Assembly: GCA_022009975.1 (NCBI GenBank)
Contig: CP091733.1
Location: forward strand, 1,071,001-1,135,000
Origin: Phocaeicola vulgatus
Lineage (GTDB): Bacteria > Bacteroidota > Bacteroidia > Bacteroidales > Tannerellaceae
Direction: 5' to 3'
Length of the DNA: 64,000 nt
Of this stretch, positions 27,543-37,457 are shown in pieces; position 1 is the first letter of the stretch, and every line of letters starts with the position of its first letter. The notes under the pieces are model-generated. The model searched no databases. It was not told where the DNA came from and was given only the letters and a program-made list of their open reading frames with translations. The translations under genes were made by a program, and so were the position numbers.

Positions 27543-27652
27543 TCAAAAACATACCGTTGTTTTTTCAAAAACATCACGAGGAAATTTCAAAAACGTCCAA
27601 TGTTTTTCAAAAAACGTCCAATGTTTTTTTCAAAACAACGGTATGTTTTTGA
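27543..27652. repeat. Perfect 21-bp inverted repeat enclosing ~20-bp tandem units
   Basis: Left arm 27543-27563 and right arm 27632-27652 (AAAACAACGGTATGTTTTTGA) are perfect inverses. The 68 bp between them contain imperfect tandem copies of TTCAAAAACGTCCAATGTTT. It lies between the epimerase remnant and the next small gene and may terminate transcription or mark a mobile-element edge. Confidence 0.8.
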
Positions 27653-27729
27653 GAAGGGATTGGAAGGGCTTTTTGGGAGATAGAAAGTTCCAATTTGTTT
27701 TTACACAAAAATAATATTGATTCAAGTTT

Positions 27730-27915
27730 ATGACTGAACAAGAATACAACGAATTGCTTCGTGCTTTAGACAAGGAAGTATTTGCAAAAATGATAAAGGA
27801 TTATATTCGTAGTCAAGTTCCTGAACCATATGCAAGTTTCCATTGCAAACAGTTTGATGATGCAAAAAAATTTGCGGACTTCTTGGAGTATGTGGCGAAA
27901 CAAATGAGGAAGTAA
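27730..27915 (+). CDS. Small hypothetical protein, 61 residues
   Basis: A short open frame (MTEQEYNELLRALDKEVFAK start) with a helical, charged sequence and no recognised domain, signal or membrane segment. The codon use resembles neighbouring AT-rich capsule-region genes. It precedes the helicase gene by about 240 bp. It could be a small accessory protein of that module or a leftover; I cannot tell. Confidence 0.45.
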   Translation: MTEQEYNELLRALDKEVFAKMIKDYIRSQVPEPYASFHCKQFDDAKKFADFLEYVAKQMRK

Positions 27916-28156
27916 TTTGTGATAAAGCTAGCATGGAATCCGTCCCTGAATTGTGTGAGGAGGAAATGTTTGTACCAAAGTTATGTTTAAATAATTAAAT
28001 GGAATTTAGTCTCGGTCAATTTGTTGCCCATAAAGTGCAGATAATGACCGTGTAATCTGAAGTTTAAATCATGTTTTTTAACGTAATACAAACTTGTCTT
28101 TTTAGGTCTTTAATAGAAATAAAGAGACTATTTACATCCTTTAGAAAAGATAGCAT

Positions 28157-30156
28157 ATGAATAATTATTTTTTTATACTGATATTGAACAAAAAAACTTG
28201 CAAGATCTCAGGTCAAAGTTTGAAGCTTATGCCTTAAAACAAGAGCAAGATATTTTTCTATTAAAGATGCCAAAGGGGGATGGAGAAGACTATGACTTCA
28301 ATAATGCATTTCTTGTTTTGTCATTAAACTGTAAGATTGCCATTGTCAATAATAATTTGAGTGAAAGGGATTTTGAAGATTATTGCTCAGATGTGGCAGA
28401 TAATATAGCATTTTTTTGTATAAGAAATATAAGTATAAGGATGAATTAGGTCGTTTTAGAGATTTGTGGAAAAAAATACATGAAGAATATTCTGTAAATC
28501 TGCTTATAGATGATGATCTTGACTTGTTTTTTGAATGTGTAAAACTCACTGATGCACAATTGAAGAAGTATGCTAATATTTTGATATCTCTTTGCACAGG
28601 TAGTGTGAATGACATCAATCGTGTGAAATCGAGTGTGCCTCAAACATTACTCGAGAAGGTTAAACAAAAAATTCAATTGTTTGATGCTGATCAAACGAGA
28701 TTCGTTTATCAAACTTTGAATAAAAAAATGATTACAATTCAAGGACTTTCTGGAACAGGAAAGACAGAATTGTTACTTCATAAATTGAAAGAGCTTTATA
28801 CAAAAGATGAGACCTCAAAGATTTTTGTAACGTGTCACAATCGAATCCTTGCTGAATCTTTAAAAAATAAGATATCTAGATTTTTCAATTTTATGAGAGT
28901 TTCTCAGCAGATAGAGTGGAATGAAAGGCTTTGGTGTACAAATGCTTGGGGACGATATGGAGAAAAGGACTCGGGTTTGTATCGATATATTTGTTCTTTT
29001 TATGATATAATGTATCAAAGTTATGGAAAACAAACATCTTTTGATAGTGTTTGTAGGGCTGCTCTTATGAATCTTAGAGAAATAAATCAAAATGATTTTA
29101 AGCACGCATTTGATTATGTGTTGATAGATGAATGTCAAGATTTCCCTAAGAGTTTTTTTGAATTATGTGAATATGTTACCTCAAAACAAGTATATAAGGC
29201 AGGCGATATTTTTCAAAGTATTTTTGAAAAACATGAAGAGAATGAATATGAGGCTGATTATTTTTTAAAGAAATGTTATCGCACAGATCCTAAAACTCTG
29301 ATGTTTGCTCATGCATTGGGACTTGGACTTTTTGAAAAAGATAAGCTAAAGTGGTTGAAAAAATCGGATTGGGAGGCATGTGGTTATTCTTATGAGGAAA
29401 AACAAGAAACCATCTGTTTAAAAAGAATTCCAGTAAAACGTTTTTTAGATGTGGAAAACGATAATCCTAGCGTTGATATTCGATCTTTTGTAGCTAAAGA
29501 TGTAGCAAATTCTGTATTGCAAGTAATACAAGAAATACAGGCGGAAAATGAAGATGTTACGATGAATGACATATGCGTTATTTTGTTGGATACAGATGAT
29601 TATTCCTATACATGGTCAAATCAAATAGAAAGTTTAATTAGTCAGCGTGTAGGATGGGCTGTGAATAAGGCTTATGAATCTAAAAACATCCCCAAAGATC
29701 AGTTGTTATTGAGTAATCGTAATAATGTGAAAGGTCTTGAGTATCCATTTGTGATATGTGTAACAAATGGGTTAACGCATTCCGTTTCATATAGAAATGT
29801 GTTATATACCATGCTGACAAGATCATTTATTAAGTCCTATTTGCTTATCTCAGATAAGCAAGCGAAAAATGTAACTCTGTTACAACAAAAATATAATGAG
29901 ATAGATAAAACTCAACAACTGCTTTTGAAAAAACCTTCAGATAGAGAGCTGCAGGATATCGAGATGAACTTTAAAGCACAAACAAGAAGAAAATTATTTA
30001 GTGAAGAAGTCCGGGATATTTTAGAAAGAAAAAGAGTTGAAGAGGAATCTATAAAATCTATTATTCGGTATGTTTCAGACCTTGGATGGCAAGAATTGTC
30101 TTTTTGAAGAGCTCGAAGAACGATTAAATCAGCTAGTTTTATTAAGTTCTAAATAA
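28157..30156 (+). CDS. SF1 (UvrD-like) helicase/ATPase, defence candidate (three indels)
   Basis: After repair, about 666 residues. Residues 1-170 are an unassigned N-terminal domain. The Walker A 'GLSGTGKTELLLHKL' is near residue 197, Walker B 'YVLIDECQDFPKSFF' near 325, and the C-terminal motifs 'NVKGLEYPFVICV' and 'YTMLTRSF' near 530-555. This is the compact UvrD/REP fold without the large accessory subdomains of UvrD itself. Three T-run slips break it: one T missing at 28170-28176, one missing at 28411-28417, and one extra at 30101-30105. Correcting the last adds 'EELEERLNQLVLLSSK' and brings the stop to 6 bp before the next gene. The gene pair resembles phage-defence modules; the function is unproven. 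Confidence 0.75.
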
Positions 30157-30162
30157 TGATTT

Positions 30163-30879
30163 ATGGCAAAACATGATTTCTACTTAGAGTTAAAAGATAA
30201 GAAAGGACGCGAGGATTTATTTACTTCAATTACAAATGTAAAGGAATTCTTAACATTGAAACTGAATATGTTAGAAATACTCCTTTCTCAATGGTCTGGT
30301 AAACAAGAATCCTTGAATCTATCATTCCCTTATTTGCATGTTGAAGATAAGAATTTACATCGAGCTTTTATTGTTAGCAATAACAAGATTGTTAGTTTTG
30401 GTTTTGGATTTACAGTTAAAACGAATGAAAATCATGTAGAATATTTAATTTGTAAAAAGAATAGGTTTAACACTAAAGCTGTATCTGAAGCACATGTTAT
30501 ACTTAATCAACTCGGTGAAGAAGAATTATATAGAGAGATAAGTTTTGAAGATGATGAAGATATTCCAAGTGCAGAAGGTATAAAACTTTTCGAATTATTA
30601 TTGTTTGAAGAACCATCTTATTTGAGGTATGATTTTGATCAAGCTGCGTCGAAAGGAAGTAAAGCAAAAATACATCCGCCCCATCATTTTGATTTTTGTT
30701 TTACGCCTAATTATACATATAAATTCGGCTTACCCCAAAAAATACAAGAGAAGGATTTTCAAAACATTCTACAAGCTTCGGATTATTGTAGAACTTTGTC
30801 TTTGAATCATTTTAGACCTCGGATAATTATTAAAAATAAGAGGAGAAAAAATATATTTAGAGTGATAATTAATATATGA
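30163..30879 (+). CDS. HPPHH-motif protein paired with the SF1 helicase (possibly DUF2290-like)
   Basis: A 238-residue soluble protein. The notable motif is HPPHH at residues 171-175 in 'KIHPPHHFDFCFTPNYTYKF', preceded by an acidic stretch (EDDEDIPS, 129-136). A histidine cluster of this kind could bind metal and form a nuclease-like site. The closest family I can suggest is DUF2290, with low certainty. It begins 6 bp after the repaired end of the helicase gene, so the two form an operon and probably act together. It is unlike any capsule enzyme. Confidence 0.6.
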   Translation: MAKHDFYLELKDKKGREDLFTSITNVKEFLTLKLNMLEILLSQWSGKQESLNLSFPYLHVEDKNLHRAFIVSNNKIVSFGFGFTVKTNENHVEYLICKKNRFNTKAVSEAHVILNQLGEEELYREISFEDDEDIPSAEGIKLFELLLFEEPSYLRYDFDQAASKGSKAKIHPPHHFDFCFTPNYTYKFGLPQKIQEKDFQNILQASDYCRTLSLNHFRPRIIIKNKRRKNIFRVIINI

Positions 30880-30986
30880 GTCCACTTTAAAAGTAAGACT
30901 TGTTTCAGACGTTTATCTGTAAGCAGTCAAAAATGGGCTATTATATTCGATAAGCATCTTTGTGCTGAACAAAAACATTAAGAAAG

Positions 30987-32024
30987 ATGAATAATATTAC
31001 AAAAAAAGAAAGAAATTCAAATGTCGAGTTGTTAAGATTAATAGCAATGTTCTTGGTACTTATAGTACATGCAGATTTCTTTTCATTGGGAGCACCGACT
31101 CACGATGATATAATTTCAGCACCAACAAGTTCATTTTTACGGTTCTTTTTTGAATCTTTGTCTATAGTCTGCGTTAATGTCTTTGTTTTAATATCGGGAT
31201 GGTTTGGTATTAGCCCAAGTGTTAGGAGCTTTTGTAATTTTATCTTTCAATGCCTTTTCTTTTTGGTTGGCATTTATATTGTATTTTTGTTGTGTGGATT
31301 GACTTCGCTATCTGTTAAGGGCATAGCCGGTTGTCTTGTTATGTTAAATTGGAATTGGTTTATTAAAGCATATTTGGGATTATACATCATAGCTCCAGTT
31401 CTTAATGCATTTGTGAATAATGCAGAGAAGAGGGCATTTCAAAAAGTATTGCTTAGCTTTTTTATATTTCAAACGACATATTCGTGGATTAGTGGTGGAG
31501 CTGTATTTTTTGAAGGAGGTTATTCTACGATGTCATTTATTGGTCTATATCTATTAGCTAGATATGTAAAATTACATCAATTTAGCAAGAATGTTTTACC
31601 CCCCCCCATTCATTTCTTGTCAATATTTGGCATAATAACAATAATACTGACTATTGTAAGTTATACTTCTGTGTGGATCGGCTTGCCTATGATATCAGGA
31701 AAAATGTATTCTTATGTAAATCCATTGGTTATCATTTCTGCTTTGAGTCTATTATTGTTTTTTGAAGGGCTTAAAATAAAGAGCAAATTGATTAATTTCT
31801 GTGCAGTATCTAGTTTTGCAATCTTTCTTTTGCATACAAATCCGAACGTGTGTGAACCTTATTTTAAGTCTTTTGTCTTATGGATATATGATAGGTTTGA
31901 TGGCGTAGTTTGCTTATTGATAATCTTCTTCTTTTTACTAATGGTAGGAGTGATAGCAATTTTAATTGATCAGGTTCGAAAAATAATATGGAATATAATA
32001 TCTAAGAAATGCCTTGATATATAA
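30987..32024 (+). CDS. Acyltransferase family 3 membrane protein (capsule O-acetylation)
   Basis: A 345-residue protein with about ten membrane segments and the Acyl_transf_3 start 'NVELLRLIAMFLVLIVHADF', where the conserved His follows the first helix. Such proteins O-acetylate polysaccharides at the inner membrane. A run of nine C's at about 31609-31617 encodes the prolines in 'NVLPPPIHF' and is in frame here. A change in the tract length would truncate the protein at the middle. A weak CATCTTTG box lies upstream at 30953. The first evident surface-polysaccharide gene after the helicase pair. Confidence 0.85.
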   Translation: MNNITKKERNSNVELLRLIAMFLVLIVHADFFSLGAPTHDDIISAPTSSFLRFFFESLSIVCVNVFVLISGWFGISPSVRSFCNFIFQCLFFLVGIYIVFLLCGLTSLSVKGIAGCLVMLNWNWFIKAYLGLYIIAPVLNAFVNNAEKRAFQKVLLSFFIFQTTYSWISGGAVFFEGGYSTMSFIGLYLLARYVKLHQFSKNVLPPPIHFLSIFGIITIILTIVSYTSVWIGLPMISGKMYSYVNPLVIISALSLLLFFEGLKIKSKLINFCAVSSFAIFLLHTNPNVCEPYFKSFVLWIYDRFDGVVCLLIIFFFLLMVGVIAILIDQVRKIIWNIISKKCLDI

Positions 32025-32059
32025 GCTCAAAATATTTTTATATAATAAAACTTTATTTA

Positions 32060-33594
32060 ATGACAAATCAAACATCGGATAATAACAAACGGATAGCGAA
32101 GAATACTATAATGTTGTATCTTCGTATGTTCTTCACTATGGTAGTGGGGTTATATACATCAAGAGTGGTGCTTCAGACCCTTGGTGTTGAGGACTATGGT
32201 ATATATAATGTCGTTGGTGGTGTTGTTACAATGCTTTCATTTTTGAATGCGGCCATGTCTAATTCAACAAATCGATACTTGACGTATGAGATAGGTCGTA
32301 AAAATATTTCTGCTCTGAATGAAACTTTTTCAACATCTTTTATAATCCATTTGTTAATAGCTTGTATTATTCTCTTTCTTTGTGAAACAATAGGATTATG
32401 GTTCTTATGTAATAAAATGGTGATACCAGAAGATAGGATGCTGGCGGCACATTTTATATACCAATGTTCTATTATTTCCACAATTATAAATATAACGCAA
32501 GTTCCATACAATGCTGTCCTTATAGCCCATGAGAAGATGAATGTTTATGCGTATGTTGAATTACTAAATGTGTCTTTAAAATTACTAATTGTATATTTGC
32601 TTGTTATCGGGCCTCTAGATAAATTGATTCTTTATTCACTCTTGTCACTTCTCGTTTCATTTGTAATTGCATGTATATACAGGTTTTATGGCTTTAATCA
32701 TTATTCAGAATGTAGAATTAAGTTTGTATTTGATAAAAATATAGCAAAGCCGATGTTGGGGTTCACAGGATGGACATTATTTGGAAATATGTCATACGTG
32801 TGTGCAACACAGGGTCTAAATATTGTTCTTAATACTTTTGGGGGACCTACTGTGAATGCAGCACGTGCCATAGCCGTTCAAGTTCAAGGTATGCTTAATA
32901 GCTTTTGGACTAATTTTCAGACGGCAGTAAACCCACAAATTATAAAAAACTATGCTTCAAAAGAGAATGAGAAATTATATAATTTGGTTATTCAAAGTTC
33001 TTATTTTTCATTTCTATTATTAGCCCTCTTTTCCATACCTGTTTTTGTAGAAGCTCCATTTTTAATGGGTTTGTGGTTGACTAATGTTCCTGATAATACA
33101 ATTTTATTTGTACGCCTTGCATTGTTGGTTTCTTTAATAGAATGTATGTCGGAACCATTAGTGACTGCCATAAAGGCAACTGCCAAAATAAAGAAATACC
33201 AAGTGTTGGTTAGTTCGATTTTATTTCTAACGCTGCCAATTTCATATTGGCTACTAACAAAAGGGTATCCCCCATATATAGTATATGTGGTTAACATCTT
33301 AATAAGTATGATTACTTTTTGTAATAAGAATAGTTTTTCGCACATATAACATTATCTTTACCTATGATATTATTTCTTAGAAATGTCGTTTTAAAAAGTC
33401 TGATGTTTTCGATTATTATGGTATTAATTGTGTATGCATGTCATATCTTTTTCGTACCAACAACAATTATAGCACACTTGCTATATTGCTTATATATGTT
33501 TTTAGTGACATTGGTTATAATATTTTTAATGGCATTTAATAATAGACAACGTATATTTTTTATTAATCTGCTAAAAAAACGTATTAAACGATGA
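32060..33594 (+). CDS. wzx: Polysaccharide flippase, Wzx type (two indels near the 3' end)
   Basis: MATE/MOP-type exporter that flips undecaprenyl-linked repeat units across the inner membrane. The N-terminus 'NTIMLYLRMFFTMVVGLYTS' and 'VVLQTLGVEDYGIYNVVGG' is characteristic of Bacteroidales Wzx proteins. The frame stops at 33349, but two small indels (in the T-run near 33326 and again near 33376) join it to 33364-33594, which encodes the last membrane helices and a basic tail. Repaired length is about 511 residues with 12-14 membrane segments. The next gene overlaps the repaired stop by 4 bp, which supports the repaired end. Confidence 0.85.
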
Positions 33595-34598
33595 AACAAA
33601 AATATTTTGATTATTTAGATGATTACAAAACTGTTAAGCAAGCCATAATAAAAGCGATATTTAGGGGAAATATGGAAGAGCTTAATCAGCGTAATGAGTG
33701 TTACATTAGATACTGGTTGGCAAAAAAAACAGGTAGAAGAAATTCCTATTTATACAATTATCCTATTGGATTTATGTATTGGGGGCTAACGGAATATCTC
33801 CTTAACGATAGAAATAGTGAATATATAAAACAAGTAGACAAACTATTAAATAAGTGTTTTACTCATGAGGGAATCTTAAAATATAAAATAATGGTTGTAG
33901 ACCAAGTTCCAATGGGTTGTTGTTTCATCAATATGTATTTGTTGAGTAACCAAAAAAAGTATTTGACTGCGGCAAAAAAAATTGTAGAATACTTAGATCA
34001 ACGATTTTGTTCTGATGGATTACTATATAGAGAGAACTCTTCTGTGCAATTAGTTGATACTTTAGGCATGGTTGTTCCTTTCTTGGTAAAATATTCATCC
34101 AATGTAAGAAAGGATAATAAATACATTAATATCGCAAATTCTTTGGTCGAAACTTTTGAATCGAAAGCTGTAACTTATGGAGGTTCAATAGCTCATGGTT
34201 ATGACATCAAAACCAATGTGCTATTAGGTAGCACAAATTGGGGTCGTGGATATGGATGGTATTTATTGGCAAAAGCATTTTTAAAGTCTGAAGCAAAATG
34301 TAGAATAGAAAACATTAATTACTCGCATCAATTTATTTGTCAAGAAGAATCCTTATTTGATTCTTCTTCGAAATTGTTGATAGATTATTATCGTTTAACA
34401 ATGGAAAAAGGTTTTAATGTCGACATAAGTAAATACAACCTTATGGTAAGAAAAAATGGTCTTGTTGATTATTGTACAGGTGATACGAATGGTTTCAATA
34501 ATTATGCAAATAATTATGGACTGGGAGGCTTGGCAAATGGTCTTTATTTATTGTTGTATACAAAATATGAGACAAGAAATGCCCTCTTATTATATTGA
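33591..34598 (+). CDS. GH88/GH105-like alpha/alpha-barrel protein
   Basis: A 335-residue protein with the pattern of the unsaturated-glycuronyl hydrolase superfamily: 'VDTLGMVVPFLVKYS' and 'LGSTNWGRGYGWYLLA', the latter like the WGRGNGW active-site loop. There is no signal peptide, so it should be cytoplasmic. Related proteins occur in capsule loci with unclear roles. True GH88/105 enzymes hydrolyse unsaturated uronic acids, so the product could edit a uronate-containing glycan, or the fold may have another use. It overlaps wzx by 4 bp (ATGA), so it is coupled to it. Confidence 0.7.
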   Translation: MKQKYFDYLDDYKTVKQAIIKAIFRGNMEELNQRNECYIRYWLAKKTGRRNSYLYNYPIGFMYWGLTEYLLNDRNSEYIKQVDKLLNKCFTHEGILKYKIMVVDQVPMGCCFINMYLLSNQKKYLTAAKKIVEYLDQRFCSDGLLYRENSSVQLVDTLGMVVPFLVKYSSNVRKDNKYINIANSLVETFESKAVTYGGSIAHGYDIKTNVLLGSTNWGRGYGWYLLAKAFLKSEAKCRIENINYSHQFICQEESLFDSSSKLLIDYYRLTMEKGFNVDISKYNLMVRKNGLVDYCTGDTNGFNNYANNYGLGGLANGLYLLLYTKYETRNALLLY

Positions 34599-34630
34599 GG
34601 ATGAAAAGTATTTACGTATAAAAAACAAAA

Positions 34631-35338
34631 ATGAATATATACAGTAACTCATTCTTTCAACGAATAGAAGATTGGAGAATAATAAAATCTATCCTTGAAC
34701 AAGGGTTTAAGGCTTTTTATTGTAAAGAAGAAATTTTCAGAGGAAAGGGTAAACAATCTACGTTTATTGGAATTCCTATGGTTAGTTTTTGTGATATACC
34801 ATTGACGCATGTTGCAACGAATAATTATGGAAAGTGTGGTATGGCAATGTCACGTTCTTGGGGTAGAAACCACCATCTTGAGCCTGTTCTCTATTATCCA
34901 AATGATGTAAGGTGTCAATCTACAAAAATGGTCATTAAGGCTGCTGATGATTTTTTGATTAACCGTAATAATGCAGAAGCATATAGAATTCTTGGCTATG
35001 CAAAACCTATGAAAAAGCCTACAAAACAAAAGAAAAGAAGTTCGGACAATTATGCAGAAAGAGAATGGAGAAAAGTATATGCAAATCCTGTACCATTAAA
35101 ATGGCTAACAGAAGATGAATATAATCAATACAGAGGTGATGCAGAGAATCCTAAAAAAGCCGTTTCATTGCCATTACATTTTTATGTGGATGATGTGGAT
35201 TTTATCTTGGTTGACAAGGCACATGCAAAAGAACTGCAATATTATATAATGGATGAATTACAACATATAGGTGGAAACTCCAATAAAATGTCAAGAGACG
35301 AAAGATTGATTTTTGCTTTCAAAGATACTTGTATATGA
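34631..35338 (+). CDS. AbiGi-like abortive-infection antitoxin, without partner
   Basis: A 235-residue soluble protein matching the AbiGi antitoxin family: 'IIKSILEQGFKAFYCKEEIF', 'GIPMVSFCDIPLTHVATNNY' and 'FILVDKAHAKELQYYIMDEL'. In the lactococcal AbiG system AbiGi is the antitoxin and AbiGii a nucleotidyltransferase-like toxin. No nucleotidyltransferase gene is adjacent here: upstream is the GH88-like gene and downstream a pyruvyl transferase. It may therefore be a solitary regulator, a remnant of a lost pair, or act with a distant partner. It lies within the capsule operon on the same strand. Confidence 0.75.
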   Translation: MNIYSNSFFQRIEDWRIIKSILEQGFKAFYCKEEIFRGKGKQSTFIGIPMVSFCDIPLTHVATNNYGKCGMAMSRSWGRNHHLEPVLYYPNDVRCQSTKMVIKAADDFLINRNNAEAYRILGYAKPMKKPTKQKKRSSDNYAEREWRKVYANPVPLKWLTEDEYNQYRGDAENPKKAVSLPLHFYVDDVDFILVDKAHAKELQYYIMDELQHIGGNSNKMSRDERLIFAFKDTCI

Positions 35339-35367
35339 AAAACTTACTGCATAATATTTAATGTCCA

Positions 35368-36443
35368 ATGAATATAGCAATATTAACTCAGCCTATAAAG
35401 GCTAATTATGGAGGTGTACTCCAAAATTTTGCGTTACAAACGGTTTTGCGAAAGTTAGGTCATAATCCTATAACCATTGATTATAGGGATAGTAGCCCAT
35501 TGTGGTTTTATGTGTTGCAAACAATAAAGACATGCTTCTTTTTCTTTATTCCTAGTTGTAGACGTAAGTTTACGTCTTATAGAAATGTAGAGAAACGTGA
35601 TGATAAAATAATGAACTTTGTCCGTAAATATATAAGACTAACAGATGAAGAATATTTGAGATACAAGAAGTCCGTCATAAAAAAGAATTCTATAAATGCA
35701 ATTATAGTTGGCAGCGATCAAGTATGGCGACCTGTATATAATCCAAATTGTCTTTATGATATGTATTTGAATTTTGTAAAGAACGTAAATATAACAAAAA
35801 TAGCTTATGCAGCCTCTTTTGGTGTTGATGTATGGGAGTACAACAATAAACAATGGTTGAAATGCAAATTGCTTGTTAAACAATTTAAAGCCGTTTCAGT
35901 TAGAGAAAATAGTGGAATAGAAATGTGTCGAACAAAGTTGGAGATTGATGCCAAGGAAGTCTTGGATCCTACATTGTTGCTTAATCGCAAAGAATATGAA
36001 AAAACATGTTCTTGTGTTCCAATAAACAGAGAACGGTATGTCTGTTGTTATCTGTTAGATGTAGATAATAACAAAATGACTTTAATAGAGAACTTCGCAA
36101 AAAAGAATAATCTCAGTGTAGTTTGTTTTTCTGCTCATGAGAAGTTAGAATGTACCGTTGAAGAATGGCTTGCAATGTTTAGGGATGCTGCGTTTGTAAT
36201 TACAGACTCTTTTCATGGAACCGTATTTTCAATAATATTTCATAAGGATTTTTTTATTCATTGATTAATAAAGAACGTGGAGGTACACGTTTCATATCAC
36301 TACTCTCTAAATTTGGATTAGAAAATAGATTAATAACAGATATTCCAGATATAAACAATCCTATAAATTGGGGGGCAGTGGAAATTAAGAAAATAAAATG
36401 GCAGGAAAAAAGTTTAAAATTCTTATCTTATGGACTTGGATAA
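35368..36443 (+). CDS. Polysaccharide pyruvyl transferase family protein (one indel)
   Basis: Adds ketal pyruvate to a capsule sugar. It shows 'YGGVLQNFALQTVLRKLGHN' at the start, 'VGSDQVWRPVYNPN' and the C-terminal 'DSFHGTVFSIIFHKDFF'. The frame ends at 36264, but one T missing from the T7 run at 36249-36255 joins it to the following 60 codons ('NKERGGTRFISLLSKFGLE'), a normal C-terminus for the family. About 358 residues when repaired. Pyruvylation would give the capsule a negative charge. Its repaired end overlaps the next glycosyltransferase gene by 14 bp. Confidence 0.87.
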
Positions 36444-37446
36444 TGTAATAGTATCAGTTATTGTACCGGTATATAATGCCAGTAAATATCTTAGAGAATG
36501 TGTGGATACAATAATAGGGCAGTTATATAAGAAGATTGAAATAATTTTGGTAGATGACGGCTCTTCTGATGAATCTTTGGAAATATGCAAAGAATTGTCC
36601 TTGAGGGATAGTAGAATAAAGGTCTTACATAAGAAAAATGAAGGTGCCAGTTCTGCCAGAAATTGTGGCATATTAGCTGCTACTGGTGATTGGCTTGTAT
36701 TTGTGGACTCTGACGATTTGCTACAACCTTTTCATATAGAGCACTTATTGGCTGCTCAAGAAAAATGGAATGCAGATTTTGTTATTGCAGGCATACAGTA
36801 TTGGAATGTCAGAAAGAATTTGTTTCAGAATAAGTCGTATAAAGAACTACATTTGGTAGGCAATGAGCTGGTTGATGCTATAAATAAAGAAAAGATATAT
36901 TTAAATGGCGGACCAGTAAGTAAATTGTATAAAACAAGAATAATAAGAGAGAATGGTATTTTTTTTAATGAGAAAATGTTATTTGCTGAAGACTGTGATT
37001 TTATGTTGAGGTATTACTCTCACATAGACTCTATAATATTTACAGGGTATACAGACTATATTTATAGACTACTTCCCGATTCTTTGTCACATCGTAAGCT
37101 TTCGTATGAAACAGAGTCTTATTGCTTGAACGAAATGATTTTACGTTATCGTGATTTAAAGAATCGCTTTGGCAAAGCTAACTTAGATGAATACAAATCT
37201 TCTATAATGCAGTATTTTTTAAGAGCTACAGATTCGGCAATTCGAGATGATGCAAGATTTTCATGTAGCTTGTCAAAACTGCGATGCTTGTATGATGTCT
37301 TCAAAAGTTTCTATGCAGATAAAGAATATCGACTTTATAAACCATATTGTAGGCATGAAATGTTGATGTACGTTTTTTTTGTCAACAAGCATCTACTTTG
37401 TATGATTTTATATTCTAAATATTTTTATCCGCTATTAAAAAAATAA
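36430..37446 (+). CDS. Glycosyltransferase family 2
   Basis: A 338-residue GT-A fold enzyme with 'VSVIVPVYNASKYLRECVDT', 'VDDGSSDESLEI' (41-52) and the metal-binding DSD at 93-95 in 'LVFVDSDDLLQ'. It transfers one sugar from a nucleotide donor to the lipid-linked repeat unit at the cytoplasmic face; the donor cannot be predicted. The C-terminal third is basic and helical, consistent with membrane attachment. It overlaps the pyruvyl transferase end and precedes a GT4 gene by 11 bp. Confidence 0.92.
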   Translation: MDLDNVIVSVIVPVYNASKYLRECVDTIIGQLYKKIEIILVDDGSSDESLEICKELSLRDSRIKVLHKKNEGASSARNCGILAATGDWLVFVDSDDLLQPFHIEHLLAAQEKWNADFVIAGIQYWNVRKNLFQNKSYKELHLVGNELVDAINKEKIYLNGGPVSKLYKTRIIRENGIFFNEKMLFAEDCDFMLRYYSHIDSIIFTGYTDYIYRLLPDSLSHRKLSYETESYCLNEMILRYRDLKNRFGKANLDEYKSSIMQYFLRATDSAIRDDARFSCSLSKLRCLYDVFKSFYADKEYRLYKPYCRHEMLMYVFFVNKHLLCMILYSKYFYPLLKK

Positions 37447-37457
37447 AAAGTTAAGCA

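Noticed and set aside
27916..28156. Short frames of about 20 codons (near 27934 and 27999)
   Set aside because: They are too short and have no family resemblance. They could be chance or debris, so I left them out as genes.
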